Shown: piece by piece, positions 10,337 through 23,983 of the stretch
Numbering within the stretch: the stretch's first letter is position 1
How the letters are laid out: each line of letters begins with the position of its first letter
Assembly: GCA_025618425.1 (NCBI GenBank)
Contig: CM046845.1
Coordinates: forward strand, 5,157,577 to 5,221,576
DNA: 64,000 bases
Direction of reading: 5' to 3'
Source: Heliocidaris tuberculata
Taxonomy: Eukaryota; Echinodermata; Echinoidea; Camarodonta; Echinometridae
Position numbers and translations under genes: made by a program
The notes under the pieces: generated by a model
What the model was told of the DNA's origin: nothing
Databases searched by the model: none
Seen by the model: the letters and a program-made list of their open reading frames with translations, nothing else

Positions 10337-13300
10337 CTGGAAAAACAAGAGAGGGATGCAACAATTTAAGTTTGTTTTCTAAACCCCGATAATATTGTAC
10401 ATTTATAGGCTACTTTAGCTAATGCTTTATACATCCTCCTCGAAAATTAAGACTTAGTAGAACAGCTTGTAAAATATATTCACAGCAATCGAGACCACCT
10501 GAAATTAACTGTATTATTAAAGACAAGTTTGAAAATGAGTGCTAATAAGATAATAAGAATTGAAATTTATACAATTTATCTATTTCAAGCGCTTTTCTCC
10601 AGGATTGTTTGCATGGTTTTATAAAATTATTTAGATGTGCCTCTTCTTACCTGCAAAAGGGACCTCTCTTGATCTCTCCAGGTCTGTCTTGTTACCGACC
10701 AGGATAATGGGCACCATTTCCGTTTCCTGTGTCCTCTGGAGTTTGAATCTGAGCTCGTTGGCCTTCTTGAAGCTTCGTCGGTTGGTGATGGAGTATACCA
10801 GGATGTAAGCATCGCCTCCTTGTAGAAGTTCATCCTCCCTCTCTTCGAATTCAGCCTGAAAAGAGACAAAAAAGGCGAGGCTTGGATTTAGCACCGTGTT
10901 CTTTATAACAATCGGTAAATTTACTGATAACAACAGTTATAATTATCAGAAATCATATTCATGTTACTCTTACTCCGTTTACTGTCTTTAAAGCCTACGC
11001 AGAAATATGCAGAAATATCTCCAGGATTATTTCTACGATATATTCACTGTTCAAAGGCATGCAGGACAATAGGATAAAAGCAGTTGTGGTTCCTATTCTT
11101 TCCTGGGTACTGCCGTTTCATGGTAATATTTTAACGTCTTGCCAAAGGACGTTAAGACTGCGCCAGGATTCGGACCCCAGATTATCATGATCCTTCTATT
11201 CTACATTTTTAGGGGACGAAATACATTAAAAAGAACCACCTCCAAATATCACAAAGATTATACAAGCCGTAGGCCTATTTTGTTACTGAAAACCGTGATT
11301 GAATGTTTGGAGAGAGTCGGAGGAGATATCTTTAACACATGATGAGATGGACCTCATGGAGAGGGAGGCTTACACGAGGGAACTTTTGGAGGATGGGGAA
11401 AAGGTCGAGACGATCTAAAGTATTTCTCGGTCACGTCCAATGCAGGCTATAGATATGTATGCATACACGCTTGTCGCTGCTCCAGCCTAATGCCAGAATA
11501 ACACTTACAACCAATATCATCTTCGACATCTGGAAGACAAATCTACCGTATAGACCGACATATTTACAGTCGCTGCTACTAGCCGAACAACCTGATATCC
11601 CCACCAGCGAATCACATATCTACCATAACTTTAGGAGCAGCGAAAGCGCCTATGTACAGACCATAACAATGCAAATGGATAATGCAGGTTAAACATAAGC
11701 ATGTTTCTTTAATAATGACTATCATATTGAATACGAATTTTCTGTGCAATTCTAAATTCAGTATTTCCACATGTACCATGGCAACAATGGTTGCAAAGCG
11801 AACTTTAGTAAATGACTCACAATGTGGAAATTTACTTGTTGCTACTACGATCACCGTCATAATAAGACAATAAGATGATCGTGGTTGCATTTTCTTTATT
11901 ACGTCACTCAGTTTGGCAAGACATACCCATCGGTACTCTTGCATGCACTGTATTCGAGGATGACGTCATTGAATTTCAAGAGCTCCAAAATGAGACATAT
12001 TGTCATGTTCCATTGCAATTTTATCTCCCGAAGAATCAAACCATACCTATCGGTACTCGTCGGTGCATGAACCTTGTACGATGACGTCATTCAATTTCAA
12101 GAGCTTCAAAACTGGCCGTAGCGTCAGTTTCCACTTCAATTTTATCTACCAAAGACTCAAAACAGTATTGCATTCAGAGTAATGAGATTTTTCAAACAAG
12201 TTACATTTGGTGAGCGCTCATCTCATACTCTCGGAAAGAAAAGAGTCCTCTTGAAAGCCGGATCTTTTCTTTTGGGATTGGGCTGAAACAGACCGGAGCA
12301 ATCAAGTCTTATTTTCAGTTTCAAATTGAATTCTATTTTGCGTCAGCTGACTGATTAGGGCTTATTTTTATGACAATCCCTAAAACACAACTATATTTAC
12401 AATCGACGCTTGGTTTAGACGGCGGGGCTCGCGACAACTCTCCTGCAGTATGTCGATAAAGTTCTCACCCCTAATTCGAAGGGGGCCTACGTGGTGGAAT
12501 GCGGGTAACGGGCAGGGAATACCAACACGCAAAGGAAAGGCCGATGGCGTTAAAGGGGAAATGAGCTCTGAAACATTCCAAGTAGGGGGAAATCTAAGGT
12601 ATATAGCGATAGAGGTTCGGCAGGTGTTTGTCATTTCTAATCGATCGAGATGGCGAGGGTGTATTAATATCAGTGGAAACGGCATAATCTTAGAGTGATA
12701 GGGACTAGCGCACTCTGCACACAATGCATCATTATAAGCACCTTTGCTGTTTTGTTGCCATATGTTTGAAAAAAGACAGTTGCACTAACGAAAGGGGTTG
12801 GAGGCCATCTGCAAGAATAAGGTATAGTTAGCCTATATAAGAAGTGAACGAGTTCAGTGCAGTGCGCCGTGATAACCATCTGTACCTGACAGTCATCAGA
12901 GAAGTGACCTGTTTTTCACCCTTATTCTTTTCTTTCAAGATTGTAATCTTGAGTTGAAGTTTCTTGAACTGTCAGCCATTGAGGCCATGACGGTTTCTTT
13001 GAACGTTCAATACCCTCTGGACCGTGCTACTGTAGCATGCTACTTTATCGTATGATCCTATTTTCTCATTCGCGACGTTTTCTCACTAAATGCAAACGTA
13101 TATCCTTGTGCTTATATATATATTTTGTCTGCCTACATACAAATGCTCCGATAATTGCATTGGACCCGGAGCAACTGTCAAGATCATTAGGTACAGACGA
13201 ACATAGGCGACCGGTTTGACAGATTGACAGGCAAGGGAACTTTAACAAGTACTGTCACAAAATATTACCATGTACATCCATATCCCACACAACGCGGGGA

Positions 13301-16300
13301 ACGTAACACATATCTGATCATATATTCATTAATTTGATGAAAACGTTTGGAATATTTCAATACTGGTATTGTATTCTTGCTTTTAAGACCTGATGAGAGT
13401 TTTGAGTTTTACATGTCCGAATATAGAGATGGATTTCGTTGATTTGGTGCTGTATCCGGGGCATCTACTGAATATGCTTGTGAAGTGAACATGTTTTTCA
13501 CCAATTTCGTGCTAATGATCACGGATTTGACTCAAAACGTCATTTTTTTTTGCCCAATTAGACCTAAACAATCCTTCGTAAGTAAGGACGTATTTCTGAG
13601 GGGGTGTTGTAAGACCGAGAAAGAAACCTTGAGTTTCTTCTTAAGTAATTTACCATTGCCATATCAAAGAAAAATAAAATATAAAGAATATTTACCTGTC
13701 CGTAGGCTGGTGTGTCAACAATTTGTACCGTCACTTCTTGGCCATCAATTTGCATCGTTTTCTCGTACACCTCGTCTGGGTTTTCTGCAGGCAAGAAAAG
13801 AGATAAAACAAAAGAGAAGAAGAAAAGACGCGTTACAACTGAGACTCATCAAAATGCAATTCAGAGTTTTAACAAAGCTCATTACACATACAAGAGATGA
13901 AAAATCCCCCGAGACGGCTCATAATGGGGGAAGGATGACGTAGATTCTCGTCTCCGGGCCAACATCACGGATCACCATGGAAACGGATGGGTTGATGATC
14001 TCTGTGGTGGTTGGCAGCTAACGTTGTAATTTTCACTTGCTGTGCCATGACAACTTGAGTCCATACAAGAATTACCATGTAGCTTGGGCTCAAATTTCAT
14101 GGGGCTGTTTCCTTCACAACATAGAGGTGAAGTCGCTCCCGATGTTTATATGTCACATGACATCCCACAATGTCCCTTGTGGAACACTCCAGATGATAAA
14201 AGGAACATTAAAGGATATGTAACTAAGGCAGCATGCTGCTTTTCTCTCTGTGTGTATGTGTGTGTGTCTCTCTCTCTCTAAAAACGTTACGTCATGTTGT
14301 GAATATGGTTATGACACAATGGTCAACAGATAAAGGTTTTAAAAAAAATAACCAATCAATACTAATGCCAACTCTTATGGCTATAACCACAATACTGCAA
14401 CAGATTCCTAGATAATTCACATGGTCCGAGTGAAGGTGTTACAATGGGATATTCAGAAGTGTAATAATACCTAAATGAGAAAAAAAATGGAAATATGAAT
14501 CAGAATGGGCAGATACTAAATAGTAGTACATCTGTTAAAATGATATTCTGAAAATTCATCCGCTGTAACATACTACTTCCTAAGCAATGAATCCAAGAGA
14601 AAAAAAAATCAAGGTGTTAAATACCCTTTATGGTGTGCAAAGGTTTATTTGTGGAAGCAGTCATTTAGTCTTAATTTCCTGCATGGTTACATAAATCAGC
14701 TCCTTAGCCTCAAGATGCCCCTAAATGATGGATGCATTCTTGCCCATCTGTAAAGCTTCAGTGACCTTCTGTATAGAAATTCAAAACATTTCTTCTTAAT
14801 ATAAAAAAATCGTGCAACGCGACCGGTGCCGCACGTGGCATGAAACACTGCCACTGAGTTTCAAGTAGGATATTAGTGCATCTTAAACCAAGGAAGTAGC
14901 TCCTTGCTTAAACTAGATACGACTCGCAGTCATCATTAATAAAGAGAAAATCAGCTGTAAACGTCAGTGCCCCTTGTCCCGCCTCCGGGTGAGGGGGTAA
15001 TAATTCCCGTAAGGATACCTGGAGTCTAATGGTTTAAACGCTCATTATATAGAAAAGTTGTTTATTGCACGGTAACTTAATGATTGGGTGATTTCAAGTT
15101 CAGTGTTGGTGTTGGTGTTGGTGTTGAGAGCATGAATTAGGCTGGGCTGCTGATTCTAGCCCCAACACCGAATTCGGGTTTATAAAAATAATACCAATCA
15201 CATTATTGATAGCTCAACACCTAGTGAAGTCAATCCGAGCACCAGCTTCATTTCAGGTTCGGTGTTGTGGCTGGTGCTAATTTTGCTCCAACACCAACAC
15301 CAGCTTTCAACACCGAACTTGAATTCACCCATTGAATAACTTGTTTAGGACAGGGTTAACCTGTCATAAGCATGACAAGGTTCATTTTTATTATGTGTTA
15401 TTTAAAAAAAAAAATCACTATTCATTTTAGAAAAGAGTTTTAAAAGTCAAGTTTAAGCACTTCCATTGCAATTAGTACAACGCTTTCCATTTTAAACGAT
15501 TTTATGAGATCTTGAACTTTGTTAATCTATCCAGTTTTTTTTTTAAAGGAAAAAAAAGAGGTGCATGCGCATTATGGAAGAAAGTAAGTAGAGCACGAGA
15601 GATACACAAAACTTTTCAATACATGGTGTCATAAGAATCTATATTGTGCTTTGACTCGAGTTTGAGATGGGAAATCTTTGTTGTTCAAAAGTGTTCGCTT
15701 TTCGAAAAAATATGAAAAGAACAAAGCTTTCAAGACATAATCCAAACTCAAACATGAGACAAAATTTGGGTTATGGCATCAGTAAAACCAACAAAATTTA
15801 CTTGTCCATTTGCATTTCAGCAACAAAATAGCAGTTATCCAGTTTCCCAACAAAACACTGAAGCAGAACAAACGTGACGCGTCAAACGAAATATGACTTG
15901 ACAATATCATCATGTCGGGTAAGAAATGTAGGTGAAAATCAAGTGATACAGAGGATAATAAAAAACCAAATTCCTCCAAACAAATCTGCGACTAAACTGA
16001 AATCTGATTGTTTCGATACAAGTACAATTAGTTAACATGTCAATCTGATATTAGAGGGCTTTTTTTTACAAGGCAAGTCGTCTAAACCGTAACCGTCCGT
16101 ACGCATTTCGACATTGATTCTTCTTCCCTCACTGTTGGTGTCAGCTTTCTTCTTTTTCTTTCCCTCTTCTTCTTCTTCTTCTTCATCTCTTCCTTTCTTC
16201 TTACTTTCTGATCAAACCACAGTATCTCCTTTTGAACTTTAGTTGAAATACAGCATTATTTAAAGGAAAAAGAAATAGAAGAAGCAGACAACACGGTTCT

Positions 16301-19300
16301 CAAAATTAATTTACCGAAGTACCAAACATGCCAAAGAATGCGAAGAGAAGATCATTCATCGAAACACGATATATTTTCTTCGCCTTCGTTTCAGTTTATG
16401 ATAAATCATTCTAATCAGGGGAGCGTTTCATCACGCGTTTTGTCAGTGATTTTTACCGACAAATTTGTTCTCAGCCAGTCAGATGCAAGGATTTCAGTAG
16501 CTTATAACAGTTGTCGGTAAAAATCACGGACAAAACACTTGATGGAACGCTCCCCTAAAGCATGTTATTTCATAGCGGTATTTCCTCACCGAGTGGTTCC
16601 ATCACAATTAGCAACAACAAATCCCACTCGCTCTCTTTTTTTTCTTCTTTTTTTTCCTTCTTTTTTTAAAACTGGAAATTGAATCTTTTAATTTTCCTGG
16701 CAATAACGGAGAATCAACATTGGTGTTTGTCTGGTTTGTTTGAGCATATTCTCCCCCTGAAAGCAGTGTCAACAATTAAAGACTGAGAGAAACCTGGCTC
16801 TATATAATGGAATAAGTAGAATCTCGTTCTGCCAACATTGAGGTCTCGTTTCCACTGCTCAATTTTGCTCTCCAGAGACATCCCACATCTCCGAGTGAAT
16901 AATATCTTATATGTCTCGAAATCAGGTTTAGTCTTAGTCAAGACCAGACTTAGAACTCATCAAATGCCGACTGCCTACAGTTAATTTTCCTTTCTCAAAA
17001 TTCTACTTGAATTTCATTGACTTCTTATATGTTTGTCGATTTCTTTTTTAATATAAGCATTTAATCAAAATTATTTTGTGGGCCCATTGAGCATCTCTAG
17101 AGATGGATAAGTGCGCTATATAAAATATTGTCATTATTAATGTGGGAAGAACATTGTGGAAAAGATAATGACTGACCCATATTGCGCAAGATTAAGCAAT
17201 CTTTTTCTGTGGTCGTGGAAACGGACTTAGGGTCTTCAACTATTATTGATTCCTTGGTCAATACTCTGTCGTCCCATAGCATATCACATCCTGATATTTA
17301 AAGCTCCCGTTTTGATTTGATATCGATCGTGCTTTTGTGTCTGACGGTGCAATCGGCTCGCCCACGCAACTTTTAAAAAAGATCGTCCAATATCACATTT
17401 GTCAGAAATGAAATAACTGCCCAATATTTTGGAAAAGTTTCCAGGTGCCTTCAATTTACTTAAGATGGGCAAACAAGGTCGTGATAAACTAGATTAATAT
17501 GATAACACAGAAGCAACCAAGGTACAACAGAAATTTAGAAGAAATTAAAGTTAGTATCTATTTACTCATCTATCATCTGATCATGCTGCATGAATATACA
17601 TATATGACGCATTTCAGGAATACAAATCTTGATGATCTATGATAGACAGTGACATATTCACGTCATTCCATAATCTTTCTTGTAAGTATTAAAAAACGAA
17701 TTATATAACATAAAGATTTAATCCGATATCAAAAGGTCAGCTTTTCTAAAGCCGGGGTAATAATAATTATGATACTTTGTAAAGCGCAGTAGAGTATATT
17801 TGTATAGTAGCTGCGCTATATAAATGGACAGTACTATTATTATTATTATTATTAGTGACATAATGTCGTTGATCATGAATACCGTTGCCCTGTAACCATA
17901 CAGCAAACATACAACACCCGCGTCATACAGGCATTATATTCAGTCACCCATAGACATTCTCTATAAAGGCAATATTTGTTACGCTCTTTATTGAATACAC
18001 ACCTTAAATAAATCAAGAGAGACTCAAACATATAAAGCTGAAGCGAGTTTTCTGTCATCAACAAATTTCAAGTTATGACGTCAATTTTCCAGTAAATACT
18101 AAACGGTTACCACGACAATGGATCTAGGCAGCATCGCGTGCCATTCTCGTTGCCATGGAAATTCGGCATCTCAACGAAAGGCTTCCCTATTGATGAAAAT
18201 CTTTTTTTTTTTTTCTGCTAAATCTGTCGGTCATCCAGGCATACCCAAACTTGTTTATGACGACGCCGTTTTTTATAAACTTTAATGACATGGTTACCTG
18301 GGAATGCTTTGTAATCATGAAGGTAATTTTGTTTTTAAATCTCCCTTTTTTTTTAGCTTTAAAATTTTCTACCCTTTTATAGTTATAGGTACTTCACCTC
18401 ATTTTCTTACCTAAAATACAGTTAGGATAATCAAATGGAAGGGCGAGCAACGAAATCACGTGTTGGCTTCACAACACGTGTAGTCACGAAGTATCTACCA
18501 TAAACTTGCTCATTATGATGCCTCATTTCCGACAGAGGCATGGATGGAATATTCGATCGCCGTTTTGTAGGCAATACGAGGTATCAAGACTTCAAGACTT
18601 AATAATTTCGACGAAGCTGTGATTTTTTTTCTGCTTTAAGATGATGAAAATCTTATCATAATGTGCTGAGAGCCTTACGACTGTATGAATAAAGTTTGAT
18701 TAACTGTTCAGAACCTCTTGGGCAGTAGAGCAACCAAGCTACAAGAACTTTTGCATTATTGAATTTAAACCCTGTAGGCTTAAGCTTTCATCTGATACTA
18801 AAACGCAAAATAGCCTGGAACCGGATTTTCTTTGGCGCTCGCGTTACAATGCCTACTCCCTCGATGGATGTAGAACCTTCGGCGGGTATTTTCATCCCGG
18901 AAGCCTAAACAATATCCATCCATATGATTTCCCCTGTCAAGTAACACATACACCGACGATCCAGGGATGACCATGCTTATTTTTAGAGTCCGATTCTATT
19001 TCTGTCAAGGATGGGAGGAGCTCAGTCTCTGAAAGTAGGCCGATATCACGCCATCTTGGTGACTTTGGTCTTTATTCTTGAGCATTCCCCGGTCGAGTTG
19101 ATAACAAACCCGCGCCACCAGGCTTTCATGTGTACAAGTCTATGTGTCTTAAGTTGGCAGACAGCCAACCCGATATGTCAACTCAACTATATCGATTGCA
19201 ATCCATTAAGTCACGTGGTGCGGAAATGGCATTTACCAAATCGCCATTTACAATCATTGTCTCCTCAAATCAAATAAAGATATTTTTCCATCTCACTATT

Positions 19301-20213
19301 TATATCCACACCTCGAGGGTATTTGTATTCTCGCCGACGACAGGACAACATCCAGCCACTTATTTTGTTTTGACGGGATCGTTGAAACAAAAGTTTCCTA
19401 TTTTTATTTGAAAGATATCAGAAATCTTTTAAGAAATGCTAAAAGAGAGACTTGGGATACATCTGACAATGGATACAATATTGAATTTAAAAGATGAAAC
19501 GAAGAACTTGAAGTAACCCCTTTCATAGTATTATGACTTGAATACAATCCATGTTATCATATCATGTTAACAGCTATTAAAATAAGAAATTGTATTTATA
19601 GTATTTCTTGATCTGATTTCTGGCATTATTGCTCCCGCTCAGTGACTTCAGTCTGTATCCACACTTGGATTTCTTCTTGAAAAGAAAAAGAAACAGACAC
19701 TAATATTAAATCAGTCGACCTATTATGAAGCGAATCGTGAGCCCCTTATTACTCCCGGCCCATAACTAACTTGACTTTTTTTTTTTTTTTTTAACAACCA
19801 TGAGCAAACGATGACTGACGTCTGAATTATCTAAAGTGGGGCGGGCAAAATGCTATGTTGAGCCTCATTATCCTTCATTCAAGATCTAAGCGATAATTGG
19901 CTGAAGTCATATGACAGCTCTACGACGACTTTACAGACTGACGGCAGTGTGCACGTTTCATCAACAGCTGCGTTCAAAACATCTCCAAGAGAATATTTAC
20001 ATAGAACCATTTGCAAACAAAATAATTTTGTTAATTGCTCCTTTAAAATATTTTACTTAAAAGTGTACAGCTGTCCTACCAAATATAATAGTACTACTAT
20101 ATAAAAATATAAAAATATAAAAGATGGGATATACATATAGATATATGATGAAGCCCTAGGGGCGAAAAATCGATATTTTTCATCTCTAAACGGTTGTTTT
20201 ATTTATTGTTGAC

Positions 20214-20270
<57 letters not shown>

Positions 20271-23200
20271 GGTTTTGTTCTACATCAGTAATGTAACATT
20301 TTTAAAAATGTAATTTGTTGTGTAAATCTCAAACACTGACTTGATATGCCATTTTCTTCGGGGGGCACAGACCTTGCTTTTAACCGCACAGTATTTTATT
20401 TGACGACGGATGCAACTCGTTTGCTTTGATTTATACTGCAGGTTTAATGTGCTCATCATTGAGCGCACATTGCGTTCGATAACTTATGCCATTTGGACGC
20501 TGAAGGGTAAATGAGCCCCTTTCGCAACCCCTCAATAACCTCCCACAACTGCACTAGACTTAAAAGGCGGAGGTATGTAACCCGCTTCATCAAGTCACAA
20601 GTATGGATGGCGGCAAAATAAATACCATACATTTCTGATGGCGGCCCAGTCGTCCCCTGGCGTACATACAGCTAGTCTACGAGTTGCGTTCAGCCTAATT
20701 TTCTTGTGTTGAGTACATCATTTACATATCTATATTCGACAGACCGGTAACGACTTATTGTGAGCAGCTGCGATGAGTGGACTAGTATACTACATCGATC
20801 GCAAGCTCGGAGAAGAGAAAATTTTGAAAATCTAAACGCGCCCTTGTGTCGTCTGCGTTGTAATACAGAGGTACGTGCCCACATTAATGCACCTCCCAGT
20901 CCGTCGACATTTTTTGAAATCCCAACGGCATAGGTAATGACATTGGTGTCATTATTTATCGTCAATTTCTGTCAACAAAAGCGCTGCAATTCTTGACCCA
21001 ATCCATACAAAACACAGACGGAACTCATTTGTGACTTGACAAATGATTGTATGCAATGACCTGTCCTAATCGCATCGTAAATAAAATTAACAACATTGAG
21101 AGTTATCCTCCTTCACAAGACCGAAAAAACGAATTCCAATAAATCAAAACTATGTGATTTCTTTAGGAAATGACGATTCTTCTTGGTTCTTGTAAAAGTT
21201 GCGAAAGACTTTTTTTTTCCTCCAGACACTGCTATATCGAGGGATCAATTGGATGGAAGATATTGAAATAAATCACTACTTCTTCCAAGCAACGTAACCC
21301 ATTTCAGGTGGGTCGACGACATATCCGGATTTAGATCATTTAAATGAAATCCGAGGTCCAATAATCACTACACAATTGGAGACGCCCCTCATGCATAAAC
21401 CCAGTTTGACATTTTGCAGGTTTTGAATCGAATAACATGGTTAGTACAAAACTGATGTCGAAATGTCATTGGGGCTTATACCACGACTGGTGCGTAGGTG
21501 TGCACAACGACATATCAAAAGACAAAAGAGGCGAGAAATCTAATATTTACATGTCCCTCTTTGAATGTCAAAAGCTGAAGATGTTTAGTTTCAATAAACT
21601 GAAAATATCAAATGTCGTGAAACTGATATGGACCGAGCAATGATAGAAAACGATTTTTAGAAATATCACTCAATTTTGCCCGGAGATTGGATGTCTAAAC
21701 CTTTTGGAAATGTGCGAAGTTATGCAAACAGCTACTTTACCACCGTAATGATTTCTGTCAGGCAAATGAGGCAATTTCATACCGGGGTGAAACATTTCTA
21801 TCTAAATCATTGAGCCCTAACAGTCGATCGCTAAAGAAATTAAGTTTAGCATGGTCATGAATATAATCACATTTCAAGCTGACTTTCTAACTCTGTTTAT
21901 CAAGGCTACGACTGATTACTCTAGTCAATAGCAATTTAAATCATGATAAGGTAAGTCTACGTGAGAAAAAGAGGACCTGGTGAAAAACTTAGCATCCAAA
22001 TTAGGACCAAAACTGTTATAAATTTCTCCTCAATCAGTCAGGATATCACGGGACACGGGGGATGTTAGAAAGATCCATCATCCAACGCCCACTCGTATCA
22101 GATTGGAAACTTACTCGAATTCTGTCACCATGCGTGCAGGGAAAGATGTGATCCTCATTTTGGTGGCAAGGGTATGGGTGCAATGTCGAGAAAGTAGGAG
22201 AAGAAAAGAAAGACTTCAAGAAAAGAAGAAACGGGTAAAAAGAGAAACAGACAGAAGGGCAGATAAATAGCAGTGAATATAGACAAGAGGGAGATCGTAA
22301 TGAGCATGATGAGTGGGAGAGGTAGACAGAGAGGAGAAGAAGGAGAAGTAGATAGAAAAGAAAGAGATCGAGAAAGGGGAAGTTAGAGAGAAGGTAAGAG
22401 TAAAAGGAGGTGCTGATAGTAAAGTCTAAAGACTGTGCAGTGGAAATACAACCTATTTATATCATTTACCATCCAGTAGTAACCAACCTCGATGTTTACA
22501 TGCAGTCGATCTCTAAACTCTAAGTACGTGGGCCAAACGGAAGTAACTACATGCTTACTGTAATAACTTTATTTCAACAGAAGATGAAAAACATCTTCTC
22601 AATTCCATGCATTCATCGTTTTAATGGATCCCCAAATTCTGCCTTCCTTTTTGCATGCACTTCAATTTGGAGTTTTTAAACTTTTGAACAATATTCATGT
22701 ATTGATCTTCCTTTTCTTCTAAAGTTACTAAAGTTGAGAAAGGGGAAACGGTACAATTAGGCAAACTGAAAGATATTTTTCAAAAGGGAAATTCCCTAGC
22801 TTTTTTACGAAATGACTGTCCATACTGGGTTTCAAAATAATGCCTGTTTGTGGTGAATGTTAACCCACGCTTAGGCCACATCCTCCCAGCCTCATACATG
22901 TAATACAATATTTAAAACAAATCACTAACTCATAAAGCAGTAATAATCTTACAAACTTTATCCATGAGAGAAAATGAACATGGCTCAATAAAAGGGAGGC
23001 TAATTTACTTTTTATCCTCTTGAGGTAAATGAGTAACTGAATAATTGTAAAAGCTTTCACTTAAAGATACAGAAGCCATACTATATTTTCCCTGAGTTTT
23101 CTCTTTAATGGGATACGGGAAATGAGAAACGGAAGGGGGAAAGGCTTTTTAGTTGTCTCTTGTAACAGATCATTGCTATTAAAATTACATGCTTCTAGCC

Positions 23201-23931
23201 AGATCTGTTATCCCTAATGTGCTGCTCTATTTAGACCTTATATATCAATCATTAGCAGATGGTCGTGTCGCAGAATGTCAATGGCTTGAGAAGCATGCAA
23301 AAATCAGCCCCAACAGAGTTTATGAATATAGTGGGAATAGGCATTTTGATATTGTTGAAATGATGAATTAAATTTTCACAATTTTAACAGAATATTCAAA
23401 CCATGACTTTCGATTAATTAGCCGTAACTGATTAAAGTAAATATCATAATTATAATCAATATTGAATTTGAGAACAAGATCTCCTTTTGAATTACTATAT
23501 AAAATCGATAAATATGGCTTCTAAGCTTCGAAAAATCTCTGATATTGTACATAACCTACATGGTATATTATCAGCACATCGTCAGACATGGAACAGAACG
23601 GTATCTATACAAGAAAAAAAAATAGCAGCACTTTGTCAAATTACATAATATCGCGTAACCTCATTAGCTTAGTGAAGCGAGGATAATGGGCTTGTTATTC
23701 TCTCTTCCTTCCTCACCTTCTCCCTCTCCCTTCATCACCCTCTTTCATTCTCCAACCCCTCTCTGGAGGACATCATTTTTAAAAATTCCTAAAGGTATAT
23801 ACTGATTACTTCATTAGCTGAGACGAGTACTCTCAGTGCTGATAACGCCGTTCTAAAATGGGGTACTAATCACCTAAAGAATATATTTGATATATGTCAG
23901 CTTTGTACTTTGCATGGTTAAAATAGACATC

Positions 23932-23983
<52 letters not shown>

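Larger units (their letters stand above)
11922..12162. repeat. Two-unit 120-bp tandem repeat with CRE palindromes, in RGK intron 2
   Basis: Units 11922-12041 and 12042-12162 share CATACC.ATCGGTACTC at the start, GATGACGTCATT then AATTTCAAGAGCT in the middle, and TCAATTTTATCT or a close variant near the end. Each unit carries one perfect TGACGTCA (11961-11968 and 12082-12089). A TTACGTCA variant sits just before the first unit at 11899-11906. Confidence 0.75.
10856..13695 (-). other. RGK intron 2 (2,840 bp, phase 0)
   Basis: Bounded by GTAAAT and TTTTTCAG read on the minus strand. Its notable content is a two-unit 120-bp tandem repeat with perfect CRE palindromes (11922-12162). The remainder looks unique and noncoding. 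Confidence 0.9.

Noticed and set aside
13697..13697. A missing microexon between RGK exons 2 and 3
   Set aside because: Phase 0 would allow it, but residue spacing across the junction already equals that of vertebrate Rem, so none is needed.
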